A stretch of 64,000 nt of DNA, from positions 151,402 to 215,401 of the forward strand of contig NZ_OZ035017.1 in the NCBI RefSeq assembly GCF_964031245.1, written 5' to 3'. Source of the DNA: Rickettsiella endosymbiont of Miltochrista miniata (GTDB lineage Bacteria > Pseudomonadota > Gammaproteobacteria > Diplorickettsiales > Diplorickettsiaceae). Each line of letters opens with the position of its first letter. The first letter of the stretch is position 1. The notes below the pieces were generated by a model. The model was not told the origin of the DNA. It searched no databases and was given only the letters and a program-made list of their open reading frames with translations. Shown here piece by piece: positions 9,876-19,197 of this stretch. Both the position numbers and the translations under genes were made by a program.

Positions 9876-10970
9876 CTACACGTGTAACTTTTGCATGTTT
9901 TGACTTAATTTATTTTGCTGAGTAAGCTCTTTATCTAAATTTAAAATAAAACTATAGCTATCAGGATAAGTCAGGATAGTCTCACCGCCACGCTGAGTAG
10001 GAAAAACACATCTTTTATTATTATCAAAAAAATTACCGCCTCTAAATTTTCTAAAATTATCATTGAGTTGAGTTTTTTTACTGCATATATTCAATTCATA
10101 TTCTGTTTGAAATGTCATTAATAGAGGATATTTAGGTTTGATCAAGTTTGGAAATATCTGATTTACTATTTGGAAAAATATAGGTTGTCTACCGTTGCCT
10201 TCAGTGAAATCTCCATTACGCATTATCCCAAAATCAATGGAATGAGAAGGTATAATTTCGCTCATTTTATTGGGGTTAGAGGCATCCGCGCAGATGAAAC
10301 GTACATTTTTATAAGCGGTATATCTCGCTTTGTTATCTTCAATTATAGCGCTGTTATTATCTATACCAATATAGTTGACTTTCATATTTTTATGTTGAAA
10401 ATATATGATTAAAGGTAGGATCTCCGTAGAGATACCGCAAGCCAGACTAAGAATTGTAAAAGTATCTTCGTGTTCTTTTTTTGGAAAAAACTCAATCAGT
10501 TTTAATCCATCTATAATTGAATAAAAAGAGGATGCTATCGCTGATTCACCTTCATGTTCCGACTGTGAAGTAATTTTTTTACATTCTATTTCTAATAGAG
10601 AATGTGTTAAATTAAAATAGCAATAACTTTTTAAGTTTACACCCAAATTAAAAGGATTTAAATACTCATCGTCGTTTCTAAAAAAATCACACGGTTTTTT
10701 TGCTTCTTTATTCTCAACAAGAAAATCAGCGCCATATTTGATTAACAACTGAATAGTTTTACTATAGGCTTCTGAATTACCTTTGTATATTTCCATTGCC
10801 CTAAAACAGGCCCAATGCAACGCTGTATTTCCGTTAGAACTTTGACTATTTATATTAAACTTTGAACTTCCATTATTTCTATCTAAAATTTCTTGAACTT
10901 CTTCAAACTCACCTCTTGCGGCGTGGTTACGTAGTGATAGCTCTTCACTTTGCAAGTTATGCTTTAACAT
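9876..10970 (-). CDS. Ankyrin-repeat / class I SAM methyltransferase fusion
   Basis: A 364-residue protein. Residues 10-100 are ankyrin-like (NGNTALHWACFRA, TIQLLIKYGADF). Residues 170-300 have a Rossmann methyltransferase signature: motif I LSLACGIST (about 174-182), an acidic strand end YIGIDNNS (200-207) and FICADAS (225-231), followed by DFGIMRNGDF. No signal peptide is present. The ankyrin part presumably docks a target for methylation. It is transcribed towards the effector genes, with 400 bp of non-coding DNA upstream. Ankyrin-enzyme fusions are common among secreted effectors of Legionellales; substrate and secretion are not visible. Confidence 0.75.
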   Translation of the reverse strand: MLKHNLQSEELSLRNHAARGEFEEVQEILDRNNGSSKFNINSQSSNGNTALHWACFRAMEIYKGNSEAYSKTIQLLIKYGADFLVENKEAKKPCDFFRNDDEYLNPFNLGVNLKSYCYFNLTHSLLEIECKKITSQSEHEGESAIASSFYSIIDGLKLIEFFPKKEHEDTFTILSLACGISTEILPLIIYFQHKNMKVNYIGIDNNSAIIEDNKARYTAYKNVRFICADASNPNKMSEIIPSHSIDFGIMRNGDFTEGNGRQPIFFQIVNQIFPNLIKPKYPLLMTFQTEYELNICSKKTQLNDNFRKFRGGNFFDNNKRCVFPTQRGGETILTYPDSYSFILNLDKELTQQNKLSQNMQKLHV

Positions 10971-11370
10971 AATTTACTCCCTAAAATAGTTATTCTATCT
11001 ATAACCATTAAGAAATAACATATGCAATTTAGACAATATTCTTATCCAGCGAGTTATTGCGTCATTTTATTAATACACTCTTCAGATAATTCATGACGCA
11101 ATCTTTCTAATTGATTATTTTCTTCAATTATCTGTCATGAAGATAATTTTTTAAATCAACTGGGAATCACTGAGTATTATCATATTCTGAATAATTCCCT
11201 GGTACAAAGCTAGTGCTTGATCCTCGTAATCCAGCTTTGTTAAACCCATAACCAATCTACCTACATAAAAATTCGTAAGTATATTTTTTGTATCAAGATA
11301 AGAAAAACGGAAGTTAGTTTTAGCCTTAAAAATAAGAACTATTTCGTTTTTTCACTACGAATAAATCATT
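10971..11370. other. Gene-free stretch with inverted repeat
   Basis: No convincing ORF on either strand. It holds the promoter side of the ankyrin-methyltransferase gene and a perfect 10-bp inverted repeat ATTGCGTCAT (11056-11065) / ATGACGCAAT (11093-11102). The rest is AT-rich with no other structure that I can see. Confidence 0.45.
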
Positions 11371-11892
11371 CTATGAAACGCCTTGTAATGGATTTGTGTT
11401 GAATGTATATAGGAATATACTCCATCTTCCACTTTCTTTTTTTAACACGAAAACTTCTCTATTAAAATCGAGAAGTTTTTTATTATTTACGACGTCTGTT
11501 ACTACAGTACCTTTATGGTGGTGTGTTCTGACTACCGCCGTATCCCCGTTAATCCATATAGTGTCAAATGCAAAGTTAGTTTTGAACTTTTCTTTTTTGA
11601 AAAGAGAGTCATATTGCTCTTTTCTTTTTTCTGTAGTATCCGCAGTTAACTTATCATTCCACTGTGAATAACTTTCTTCACTAAATAGAGATAGAATTTC
11701 TTTTGTATCTGCGCTATTTAGTGCATTTTGATACTTTATTATTGTGTTAAAAACTTCCTTTTGGGCTGACGCTGTTTTTTTTTCGTTTGAATATTTAAAG
11801 TTTTCATCCTCTACAGTGTTACTTACTGCAAGTGCGTAGTTTATGTATAACAGAGGTATCAATATTAAAGCTATGAGTGTTTTAAATTTCAT
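11371..11892 (-). CDS. Secreted NTF2/SnoaL-like protein
   Basis: About 173 residues from the ATG at 11892, which has GGA 7-9 bp upstream; the ATG at 11910 has none. It begins with a signal peptide (KFKTLIALILIPLLYINYALA). The mature part has the NTF2-like cone-fold pattern: IIKYQNALNSADTKEILSLF, a middle region ending in TVVRTHHHKGTVV, and FVLKKESGRWSIFLYTF. Members of this fold bind small molecules or act as scaffolds; no catalytic residue can be assigned. It is probably periplasmic. It is monocistronic by position. Confidence 0.7.
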   Translation of the reverse strand: MKFKTLIALILIPLLYINYALAVSNTVEDENFKYSNEKKTASAQKEVFNTIIKYQNALNSADTKEILSLFSEESYSQWNDKLTADTTEKRKEQYDSLFKKEKFKTNFAFDTIWINGDTAVVRTHHHKGTVVTDVVNNKKLLDFNREVFVLKKESGRWSIFLYTFNTNPLQGVS

Positions 11893-12470
11893 AAAAAATT
11901 CCATTTTCATAATATATATTTAAAAAATATCGATGTTTATCTAAAAAATTATTTACCTCCTCGATTGGCTTCTTGTATGTTAGTTCAATAAGTAACATCA
12001 ATTTTGTTCCCTTTTTTTATTATGCCATATTGTTCGTTAGAGCCTGTATTAAAAATAAAAATATAATAATAATTCTTATTAACCTAGATATCTATACTGA
12101 GTTCTATAACTTGATTAGAGTAGACTCTAAATGCCTTTTTGCTTGATTTAACAGGGATCCCCGCCCATTTCACGCTGTGAAAGCTAGCCATGACCTCACT
12201 TTTCCATCGTCTCTTCGAGTCTTGTAAAACTGAGGTCATGGCTATTGGGCGGGAAAGCGTAGAGAAATTAAAAATGAAAAGTGAAAAAAAAATAATAATA
12301 GAACTAGAGGAAGGAGAGAAGTTACCCACAATCGTTGGATTTTTTGAGGAATCCAACTGGTGTGGATAACTCCTGACTTAGATTAAATTTTTTTGTTTCT
12401 AAATCACTTGATTCTTTTCTCAAAATGGGGTCCACTTTTTTAAGAGAAAAATAATCAGGATGATCACTTT
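11893..12470. other. Gene-free region upstream of the secretion operon with 14-bp inverted repeat
   Basis: No supported gene. A perfect inverted repeat TAGCCATGACCTCA (12185-12198) / TGAGGTCATGGCTA (12231-12244) surrounds a 32-nt loop and is bordered by GC-rich CCCGCCC and GGGCGGG tracts (12160s and 12247-12253). A GTGTGGATAAC-type sequence lies at 12360. Its position just before the conjugation-type operon makes a transfer origin or a replication/control site possible. Confidence 0.45.
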
Positions 12471-13115
12471 GTGAAGTTAACATCGCGCGATGTAGCCATT
12501 TTACAATTCATTAATGAATTTGGTTTCTGTGAAATACCCCAGCTCAACGAACGCTTTGCTTTACGGAAACCGCGTAACTACCAAATAGTTAATAAATTAA
12601 TACATCATAATCTATTGCAACATGAACGGATTTTTTATCGTCGTCATGGCCTATTTCGCTTAACTCAAACAGGTTCACGTTTTACTTCGTTACCTCCCTT
12701 ACATCGAGTGCCGTTGGCCAATTACCACCATGATCTTGCTTTATTGAATCTCTATTTAAAACTAAGGATTTTTTATCCTGATACAACATGGATCAGTGAA
12801 CGGAAATTAAAACATGATAAGTATAAATTGGGGGTCGGCCAGCAGGGGCATCTACCGGATGGAATATTAGTTTTTCCCGATGGTAAACAAGTTGCAATCG
12901 AAGTAGAACTTTCTTGCAAGAGTAAGCAACGCCTAGAAGCTATTTTAAAAACCTATGCGGCTCAGTTCTCATTGCAGGAGGTTTGGTATTTTTGCAGGCA
13001 GAGTATGTTGCCACGATTGCAAGATGCTGCAAAGGGCATGTCATTTATTAAGATTTATTCGCTGAGTGAGTTTTTAGAAAAACAGCCAACAGATTTGCAT
13101 GTCAATGCAGGGTGA
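12471..13115 (+). CDS. Replication-relaxation (Replic_Relax) family protein
   Basis: A 214-residue protein that starts with GTG, with AGGA about 10 bp upstream. Residues 1-75 form a winged helix (RDVAILQFINEFGFCEIPQL, then NKLIHHNLLQHERI). Residues 80-200 have a restriction-nuclease-like pattern: HDLALLN, GHLPDGILVF and VAIEVELSCKSK, i.e. D-(x)n-E-x-E with a following lysine. This is the layout of the Replic_Relax family found with plasmid and conjugation genes. It overlaps the VirD4 start by 17 bp and is the first gene of the operon. It may help process or recognise transferred DNA, since no classical relaxase is seen. Confidence 0.75.
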   Translation: MKLTSRDVAILQFINEFGFCEIPQLNERFALRKPRNYQIVNKLIHHNLLQHERIFYRRHGLFRLTQTGSRFTSLPPLHRVPLANYHHDLALLNLYLKLRIFYPDTTWISERKLKHDKYKLGVGQQGHLPDGILVFPDGKQVAIEVELSCKSKQRLEAILKTYAAQFSLQEVWYFCRQSMLPRLQDAAKGMSFIKIYSLSEFLEKQPTDLHVNAG

Positions 13116-14802
13116 TAATTTTCTACACCGCCCACGAGAAGCCATGCAGTGCCTATTGATTGGAATTTGCTTGGTGTGGCAATGGTATGTGGGACTCTTA
13201 GGCTTAGTCCTATTTCTGCTTCTTATTCGAGGTTTAAGCTATCCTGCTTGGCAGATTTTTTTGATAGGTAGCCTACTAGCTATTTTTAGTGCTGTATTGA
13301 TCGAGCTGCAAGCACCGTTAACACTCTCTTTTTTTGAAATTATTCATCTTGGTTTTGTTAGTCATTTTGTTTTTTGGAAAACTTTATTTAATCAAGGTTT
13401 AAAAGCGGCATTACTATTTATCTATCAGCAAACATTTTATTATTGGCTGGGATTTCCGTTATTGTTCGCCGGTTTATTAGGCATGATAGAATGGATTCCT
13501 AATTCAACACATGAATGGGAATTAAAAGCGATTCAACGTGGTAGGGAATTCTCTTCCCCCAGCCATTGGAAAACTCAATTTCAGCGTTGGAATAAGCGAT
13601 TTAATCAGCACAGTGATGGAACCTTATTAGGAATTTCTACTACTCATCAAGCGGTCATTATTCCCGATCAAGCAGTCAATCAAATGGTATTGGTGTTAGG
13701 TACGACAGGTGGTGGTAAAACGGTTACGCTACGACGTTTTTATCAACGTGCGCTACAGCAAGCCTATCCGTTGATTATTATTGATGGTAAACCCACGGAG
13801 GAAAATATAGTCTGGCTGCAAAAGAGATCCCAGCAGTATCAACGTAATTTTTATGGATTTAACTGTGCGGAATATCACCATTATGATCCTTTAGCACATG
13901 GCGGCTATACGGAACTCAAAGACAAACTCATTAGTTTAAAAGATCATTGGGAAAATGATTATTATCGTTCAATAGCCGAGGATTATTTACAAACCACCTT
14001 CGAAGTGCTGCTAACATTGAAAGAAAGTTTCGACTTAAAAACGACTGTGCGGTGTTTAGACTATGAAGAATTGGCCCTCAAAGCACGTGCGTTGACTGAC
14101 GACTCATTAAAGGCGCGTGTACAGCGCTTACAGCGTTATGATGCTAAAGATATTACGGGATTACAAGCCCACTTAAACTTGTTAGTACATTCTGAGCTAG
14201 GTGCATTTTTTGAAAAGACAAATAATACATTTAATTTAGCAGAGATAATCGAATCAGGTAGTGTGGTCTATTTTGCTTTACCAGCGTTACGTTTCCCGAG
14301 TTTTGCTAAGGTTCTAGGTAAATTAATTATCAATGATATCAAAGCTGTGATTGATCGTTTAGATTCTAAGCAATGTATTTTTACTGTTTTTGATGAATTC
14401 TCCGTATTCGCAGGAGAACAAGTATTGAATTTAGTGAATATGGGGCGTGGTAAAGGTGTTCATGCAATTTTTGGCACACAAGGTTTAGCAGATTTGAAAA
14501 GAGTGGATATCAACTTTGAAAACCAACTATTAAATTGTGTCAACACATTGATCTGTCATCGACTGAATGATCATGAAAGCGCGGAAACTGTCGCGAGTTG
14601 GGTAGGGACGCAAGATGGGTTCAATATTACGGCACAGATAAGCGAGGATGCATCAACGGGAATGGGCAGTGTAAAACGTAATAAATCATTTATTATTCAT
14701 CCTGATGAAATTAAGCAATCGTTACAGCCAGGAGAAGCTTTTTACATCAGTAAAGTAAATAAATTTCAGCAAGAAAAAGTAAAAATTATTTTTACAAAAT
14801 AA
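13099..14802 (+). CDS. virD4: Type IV secretion coupling protein VirD4-like
   Basis: A 567-residue inner-membrane ATPase that brings substrates to the VirB channel. The N-terminal 130 residues hold about three membrane segments. Walker A LGTTGGGKT lies near residue 200 and Walker B FTVFDEFSVF near 430, followed by GRGKGVHAIFGTQ, typical of the TraG/TraD/VirD4 ATPase. It overlaps the preceding Replic_Relax-like gene. Placing D4 at the head of the operon differs from many vir operons, where it is at the end. An AT-rich palindromic gap separates it from virB2. Confidence 0.92.
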   Translation: MSMQGDNFLHRPREAMQCLLIGICLVWQWYVGLLGLVLFLLLIRGLSYPAWQIFLIGSLLAIFSAVLIELQAPLTLSFFEIIHLGFVSHFVFWKTLFNQGLKAALLFIYQQTFYYWLGFPLLFAGLLGMIEWIPNSTHEWELKAIQRGREFSSPSHWKTQFQRWNKRFNQHSDGTLLGISTTHQAVIIPDQAVNQMVLVLGTTGGGKTVTLRRFYQRALQQAYPLIIIDGKPTEENIVWLQKRSQQYQRNFYGFNCAEYHHYDPLAHGGYTELKDKLISLKDHWENDYYRSIAEDYLQTTFEVLLTLKESFDLKTTVRCLDYEELALKARALTDDSLKARVQRLQRYDAKDITGLQAHLNLLVHSELGAFFEKTNNTFNLAEIIESGSVVYFALPALRFPSFAKVLGKLIINDIKAVIDRLDSKQCIFTVFDEFSVFAGEQVLNLVNMGRGKGVHAIFGTQGLADLKRVDINFENQLLNCVNTLICHRLNDHESAETVASWVGTQDGFNITAQISEDASTGMGSVKRNKSFIIHPDEIKQSLQPGEAFYISKVNKFQQEKVKIIFTK

Positions 14803-14807
14803 TATAA

Positions 14808-14877
14808 AAAATAGCTATTTTATAGTGCTTTTTTGAATAAAATAAGTTAAAATAAAAGCATAATAATTATGTTTTAT
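14808..14877. promoter_or_regulatory. Palindromes before virB2
   Basis: AAAATAGCTATTTT (14808-14821) is a perfect 14-bp palindrome after the virD4 stop. ATAAAAGCATAAT / ATTATGTTTTAT (14852-14877) is a second inverted repeat, with one extra G, next to the virB2 start. The surroundings are AT-rich. They could be a weak terminator plus a promoter or operator that separates D4 from the B genes. Confidence 0.4.
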
Positions 14878-15195
14878 TCGAATAAAAATATGCAATATGG
14901 AAGCCATAAAAAAATATTTCAATTCACTAATTTTATTACTTTTCTTTTTCTTTCTTCTCAATTGTGCTGGGCGGGTGGTGGAGATACCCCAGTTAATCAA
15001 GGTCTTCACTATTTCATTGATGCTTTGTTGGGCGCTACGGGTTTATCTATTGCAACGCTCGCTATTATGGGGGTGGGATTGTTGTGTGCCGGTCATTATG
15101 TGGAATGGAAATACTTTTTTTATACTTTGTTAGGTATTTCTTTTTTGTTTGGCGCACCCGCTATTGCCTTAGCCATACGTAGTCTTTTTTCGTAA
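14869..15195 (+). CDS. virB2: VirB2/TrbC-type pilin
   Basis: Up to 108 residues. A signal peptide (FITFLFLSSQLCWAGGG) precedes a mature part with two hydrophobic segments (GATGLSIATLAIMGVGLLCAG and FFYTLLGISFLFGAPAIAL), the form of VirB2/TrbC pilins that polymerise into the conjugative pilus. The ATG at 14869 lies inside a palindrome; the in-frame ATG at 14890 (MQYGSHKK) is at least as likely. It is the first gene of the B2-B3-B4 series. Confidence 0.82.
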   Translation: MFYSNKNMQYGSHKKIFQFTNFITFLFLSSQLCWAGGGDTPVNQGLHYFIDALLGATGLSIATLAIMGVGLLCAGHYVEWKYFFYTLLGISFLFGAPAIALAIRSLFS

Positions 15196-15241
15196 ATAGT
15201 AAAGTATTTAAAGAAAAATAATAAGTTTAGAGGGAATTAAT

Positions 15242-15538
15242 ATGCAAGATTACCAACTCGAAGTCGATCCGCTCGCACTGGCTTTAACACGTCCACCGTT
15301 GTTCATGGGAATTCCGATACGTTTTTTCTTTGCGAATCTAGGCATCAATATTCTGATTTGTATTGATTTTCATACTTTAATGGGTATTCCTCTATTTGGG
15401 CTATTTCATCTGGTTTTATTTCGGCTTGCAACGAAAGATCTGCAGTTTTTTTGCTTATGGTTGAAATTTTTCACACAAACGCCACCTGTTTTGAACAGTG
15501 GTTTTTGGGGTGGAACAAATAGTTATCAGCCGGGGTGA
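15242..15538 (+). CDS. virB3: VirB3-like inner-membrane protein
   Basis: A 98-residue protein with the VirB3 form: a short cytoplasmic start (DPLALALTRPPLFMGIPIRFF), two close hydrophobic stretches (FFANLGINILICIDFHTLMG, FGLFHLVLF) and a C-terminal helix ending in FWGGTNSY. VirB3 assists VirB4 in pilus and channel assembly. It has GAGGGAATTAAT before the ATG. The stop lies 6 bp before the virB4 ATG. Confidence 0.88.
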   Translation: MQDYQLEVDPLALALTRPPLFMGIPIRFFFANLGINILICIDFHTLMGIPLFGLFHLVLFRLATKDLQFFCLWLKFFTQTPPVLNSGFWGGTNSYQPG

Positions 15539-15543
15539 AGTAT

Positions 15544-17970
15544 ATGTTTGCTAAAAAGATAAAACAAAAAAATCCTCTACCAAGCCGCTTACTAAGAAAT
15601 GAAGTCAATGCTTCACGCCATATTAATATCTTAGGGCATTACAATAACGATACCTTGATCGATAAAAGTGGCAAGCTCATTCAAATTATTCAACTGGCTG
15701 GGATTAATGAACTCACGCAAAGTGAAGCGGACTTAGACGCCTATAAAAATCGTCGCAATAGTTTATTAAAAAGTTTTTCCTCTGAATACGCGGTTTATTT
15801 CTGGACCCTGCGTCGCCAAACTACCGAGTATCCAGATGGAGAATTTAAACCAGGTTTTGCTCAGCAGTTGAATGAAAAATATAGAGAGCGAATCAAAAGG
15901 AATTCACTGTTTCAGAATGCGATTTATTTAGCAATCGTTACTAAACCGGCAGCGGGTGTTATCAATCAAGGATTTAATTGGATTAGCAAATTAAGCCGTC
16001 AGCTCGATAAAGAGGCACAACAACAGCAATTGGCTAAAACCTATCAAGCGCTTGAAGCAACCACACAAAAAGTGTTGCAAGTCTTGTCTGACTATCAACC
16101 GCAATTATTAACGGTTTATCAAAAGGATGAGCTTTATTTTTCGCAACCATTAGCTTTTGTGGATCAGTTGATTAATTACGATCGACAGGCTGTACCGCTA
16201 GCGGCGCAAGATGCGTCGATTTATATAGCAAGGAAACGCCTATTTTTTAATCATCGTTCAGGAACCATTGAATGCCGTGCAGGCGATCACAGTAAACAAT
16301 TTGCTGCAGCACTGTCTATCAAGATGTATCCAGCGATGACCTATCAGGGTTTATTAGATAGCTTAAATTCGCTACGCATGGAATATACCATCACACAATC
16401 ATTTCGATTTTATGATCGTTATTTGGCTAAAACTCGTTTACGCGATCAACAGCAAGATATGCAGCAAACAAAAGAAGAATCCAATCGACAAACAGAGCAG
16501 ATCGATGAAGCGTTTGAAGAGGCAGCAAGTGGTGATGCGGGTTATGGCCAACATCATTTTAGTTTGCTGTGTTATGCCAACAGTCAGGAACAATTGAATC
16601 ACCGCGTGGGCGAAATCATTGCTTTATTTTCTGATCGAGATATCGTGTGTATTCGCGAAGATATCGGTTGCGAATGTGCTTTCTGGGCGCAATTACCCGG
16701 TAATTTTGCTTACATTGTTCGAGCAGCGGAAATCTCAACAAAAAATATGGCGGCCTTTGCTAGCTTGCACAGTGACCCAGTAGGTCAAATGCAGGGTAAT
16801 TTTTGGGGGAATGCCGTAACTGTCTTAGAAACACTTTCTGGCAGTCCTTTTTATTTTAATTTTCATACTAAAGATGTTGGAAATTTCATTATTGTGGGTG
16901 CCACCGGCAGTGGTAAAACCGTGTTAGTTGGGTTCCTTATCACACAAAGTATGAAGTTTGGTGGGAAACGCGTCATCTTTGATAAAGATCGCGGTTTGGA
17001 AATCTTAGTCAGAGCGTTGGGCGGTGTTTATGAAATTTTAAAACCAGGGAAATCTACCGGTTTTAATCCTTGTCAACTGAATGATACATCAGAAAACCGT
17101 ACTTTCTTACTTAATCTTTTTAAGCAACTTCTAAAATCTCAACATAAGCCTCTCGATGAACAGGAAATAAAAATCATCGAAGATGCTATCGCAGGGATGT
17201 ATCGCTTAAACCCAACAGAAAGACAGTTTTGTCATATCGCGCCATTTTTTGGTAAAAATAGTCCGGGTTCACTGCGTGCACGATTTGAATGTTGGCACAG
17301 TCATCGTGAACAGGCTTGGGTTTTTGATAATGTCAGCGATTGTTTTGAACAGCAACAGTATGACACGGATGTAATCGGTCTTGATTTAAGCCATCTTTTA
17401 AAAGATGAAGTGTGTAAAACACCCACGTTAATGTACCTACTGCATCGCTTCAGTCAGCAACTCGAAGGTCAACGCGGCATGATCTTTCTCGATGAAGGTT
17501 GGTTAGCGCTACAGGATGATTATTTCAAAAACATTATCAATGATTTATCGCGTACACCGCGCAAGAAAAATAATTTTTTTGGTTTAGCCACGCAAGCGGC
17601 ACAGGATACGTCTGTTTCAGCCATTCAAGCACCGATTAATGAAGCAGCAGCCTGTAAGATCTTTTTTCCTAATCCTATGGCCGATCGAAAAACCTATATC
17701 GAAGGTTTCGGTTTAACAGAACGCGAATTTGAGTTAATAAAAACCTTACCGGATGACAGTCATTATTTTTTATTGAATTACGGTCGTGGCAAGGAATCGG
17801 TTGTGCTAAGAGCTAATCTCAAAGAATTAGACGATGAGATTGCCATCATTTCTGGACGGCAAGAAACGGTAAGCTTATTGGATACTATTCATGCTGAAGT
17901 AGGGGATGATCCAAAGATTTGGCTACCTATTTTTCAGCAACGCAGAAAAATGGAGAAAAGCAGATGCTAA
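15544..17970 (+). CDS. virB4: VirB4-like secretion ATPase
   Basis: About 808 residues. The ATG at 15544 is preceded by GGGGTGA at good spacing; the GTG at 15535 lacks a site. The N-terminal CagE/TrbE/VirB4 domain covers about 200-430. Walker A VGATGSGKT lies near residue 450 and Walker B IFLDEGWLAL near 646, followed by the family motif SRTPRKKNNFFGLATQ. It energises pilus assembly and transport at the inner membrane. The C-terminal end overlaps the virB5 start by 7 bp. Confidence 0.94.
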   Translation: MFAKKIKQKNPLPSRLLRNEVNASRHINILGHYNNDTLIDKSGKLIQIIQLAGINELTQSEADLDAYKNRRNSLLKSFSSEYAVYFWTLRRQTTEYPDGEFKPGFAQQLNEKYRERIKRNSLFQNAIYLAIVTKPAAGVINQGFNWISKLSRQLDKEAQQQQLAKTYQALEATTQKVLQVLSDYQPQLLTVYQKDELYFSQPLAFVDQLINYDRQAVPLAAQDASIYIARKRLFFNHRSGTIECRAGDHSKQFAAALSIKMYPAMTYQGLLDSLNSLRMEYTITQSFRFYDRYLAKTRLRDQQQDMQQTKEESNRQTEQIDEAFEEAASGDAGYGQHHFSLLCYANSQEQLNHRVGEIIALFSDRDIVCIREDIGCECAFWAQLPGNFAYIVRAAEISTKNMAAFASLHSDPVGQMQGNFWGNAVTVLETLSGSPFYFNFHTKDVGNFIIVGATGSGKTVLVGFLITQSMKFGGKRVIFDKDRGLEILVRALGGVYEILKPGKSTGFNPCQLNDTSENRTFLLNLFKQLLKSQHKPLDEQEIKIIEDAIAGMYRLNPTERQFCHIAPFFGKNSPGSLRARFECWHSHREQAWVFDNVSDCFEQQQYDTDVIGLDLSHLLKDEVCKTPTLMYLLHRFSQQLEGQRGMIFLDEGWLALQDDYFKNIINDLSRTPRKKNNFFGLATQAAQDTSVSAIQAPINEAAACKIFFPNPMADRKTYIEGFGLTEREFELIKTLPDDSHYFLLNYGRGKESVVLRANLKELDDEIAIISGRQETVSLLDTIHAEVGDDPKIWLPIFQQRRKMEKSRC

Positions 17971-18659
17971 ACCCAATTCACTGTACTTACAAAACTGTAG
18001 CGCTTAGTTTATTCATGATTTTATCTTTTCCTAGTTATGCCGATCCTATTAGCGATTTAGTCAATATTGCGGCACAAATTCAAGGCTATCAATTACAGAT
18101 TTCGAGTATTCAAAATACGATACAAGGATTAACTCACCAGATACAAGATGCCGTATCGGGTCAATCAGCATGGGGACATTCGCAATTTACCGATCATCAA
18201 TCTTGGGGTGAAAATACGGATCGTTGGGGTTCTGTTTTAAGTATGGCGGGAAACGGCGGAAATAATAGCCAATTAGGACGAACGCTGCGTGCATTAGTTG
18301 AAGAATTTCCTGTAGCGACCGAACTCTATAACAGTGTGAACCCAAATAAAATGGACCAAAAATATTATGCCTTAAAAGCTAAAACGGCTTTAGCCGCTAG
18401 AGCGGCGAGTCAATTGAGCTACGATAAAATTCAAGATCAGATTAACTATGCCAATCAATTACGTCAACAAATTGGCACAACGGCTACCTTAAAACAATCA
18501 GTTGATTTAGAAAGTCGCCTTACACTAGAAAATAATTTAATTCAGCTAGAAATGTTGCGCCAATTAGCGCTAATCAATCAGCAACACGCGATTGATGCAC
18601 AAGCAGAAGTGAATGATGCGGTACAGAATGCCCATTTTCTTAATGCAAACTATAAATAA
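17964..18659 (+). CDS. virB5: VirB5-like minor pilin
   Basis: 231 residues from the ATG at 17964 (GGAG 9 bp upstream). It has a signal peptide (TVALSLFMILSFPSYADP) followed by DLVNIAAQIQGYQLQISSIQ and long amphipathic helices to the C-terminus (NQLRQQIGTTATLKQSVDL, LEMLRQLALINQQHAIDAQA), as in VirB5/TrbJ proteins at the pilus tip. The middle is rich in G, N and S. Its position between virB4 and the lipoprotein genes supports the call. Confidence 0.85.
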   Translation: MLNPIHCTYKTVALSLFMILSFPSYADPISDLVNIAAQIQGYQLQISSIQNTIQGLTHQIQDAVSGQSAWGHSQFTDHQSWGENTDRWGSVLSMAGNGGNNSQLGRTLRALVEEFPVATELYNSVNPNKMDQKYYALKAKTALAARAASQLSYDKIQDQINYANQLRQQIGTTATLKQSVDLESRLTLENNLIQLEMLRQLALINQQHAIDAQAEVNDAVQNAHFLNANYK

Positions 18660-18686
18660 ACATGTAAAACAATAGGAAAGCAAACA

Positions 18687-18833
18687 ATGGAAAATTTATC
18701 TAGGCATTTATTAAGCGTATTATTAGTATTTTTAGTTTTATGTTTAACCAGTTGTGCGAATACACCATTACAAGCACCTTGTGATGCAAATGCTACTTTT
18801 TGTGGCACAAAAACAAAAATTAATTCATGGTAA
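18687..18833 (+). CDS. Small lipoprotein, VirB7-like candidate
   Basis: A 48-residue ORF, MENLSRHLLSVLLVF... with lipobox LTSC (cysteine 23) and a short mature part containing two further cysteines and ending in KINSW. VirB7 proteins are tiny outer-membrane lipoproteins that stabilise VirB9 through a disulfide, which fits the size, the extra cysteines and the operon position. The spacing to virB5 is 27 bp. AGGAAAGCAAACA precedes the ATG. Confidence 0.75.
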   Translation: MENLSRHLLSVLLVFLVLCLTSCANTPLQAPCDANATFCGTKTKINSW

Positions 18834-18845
18834 AAGGAGCTATCT

Positions 18846-19187
18846 ATGCCATTACTTTACAAACGATTTGTTTTATTCAGTATTTTAATAGCCAGTTTTT
18901 CTTTTTTAGCAGCATGTAGTCATAAAAATCCTTTAGTGGATGAGAAAATAATTCGAGCGTTGGATGAAGATTTCTTTTTAAGAGGAGATGGCCAGCCTAT
19001 TAATGAATGCGCTCACTATTTCATCGATCCTAAACAAAATTTACCCTTAAAAAATAAATGTGAAGGTTGGACAAAAAAATATTACCGTAGCTTAATGAAT
19101 AAGCATTTTATTCCTGTTAGTACGACGTTAAAAGATTTTAGAGATCCTGATTTCTGGAAAAAAATAAAAGCATTTTCTCTCTTATAG
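18846..19187 (+). CDS. Lipoprotein in T4SS operon, unknown
   Basis: A 113-residue protein with a lipoprotein signal (FSILIASFSFLAAC, lipobox LAAC). The mature part (about 88 residues) has two further cysteines (NECAHYF, NKCEGW) and many lysines and aromatic residues. AAAAGGAG lies 6 bp upstream of the ATG. It sits between the VirB7 candidate and virB6, where entry-exclusion or accessory lipoproteins are often found, but I do not recognise the family. Confidence 0.78.
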   Translation: MPLLYKRFVLFSILIASFSFLAACSHKNPLVDEKIIRALDEDFFLRGDGQPINECAHYFIDPKQNLPLKNKCEGWTKKYYRSLMNKHFIPVSTTLKDFRDPDFWKKIKAFSLL

Positions 19188-19197
19188 ATCAAATAAA

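Noticed and set aside
12084..12356. 90-residue minus-strand ORF
   Set aside because: Serine-rich low-complexity translation across the inverted repeat, no ribosome-binding site and no domain; the DNA structure explains it better.
12471..13115. Classical relaxase
   Set aside because: No HUH or other relaxase motif; it has a winged helix and PDDEXK-like pattern instead.
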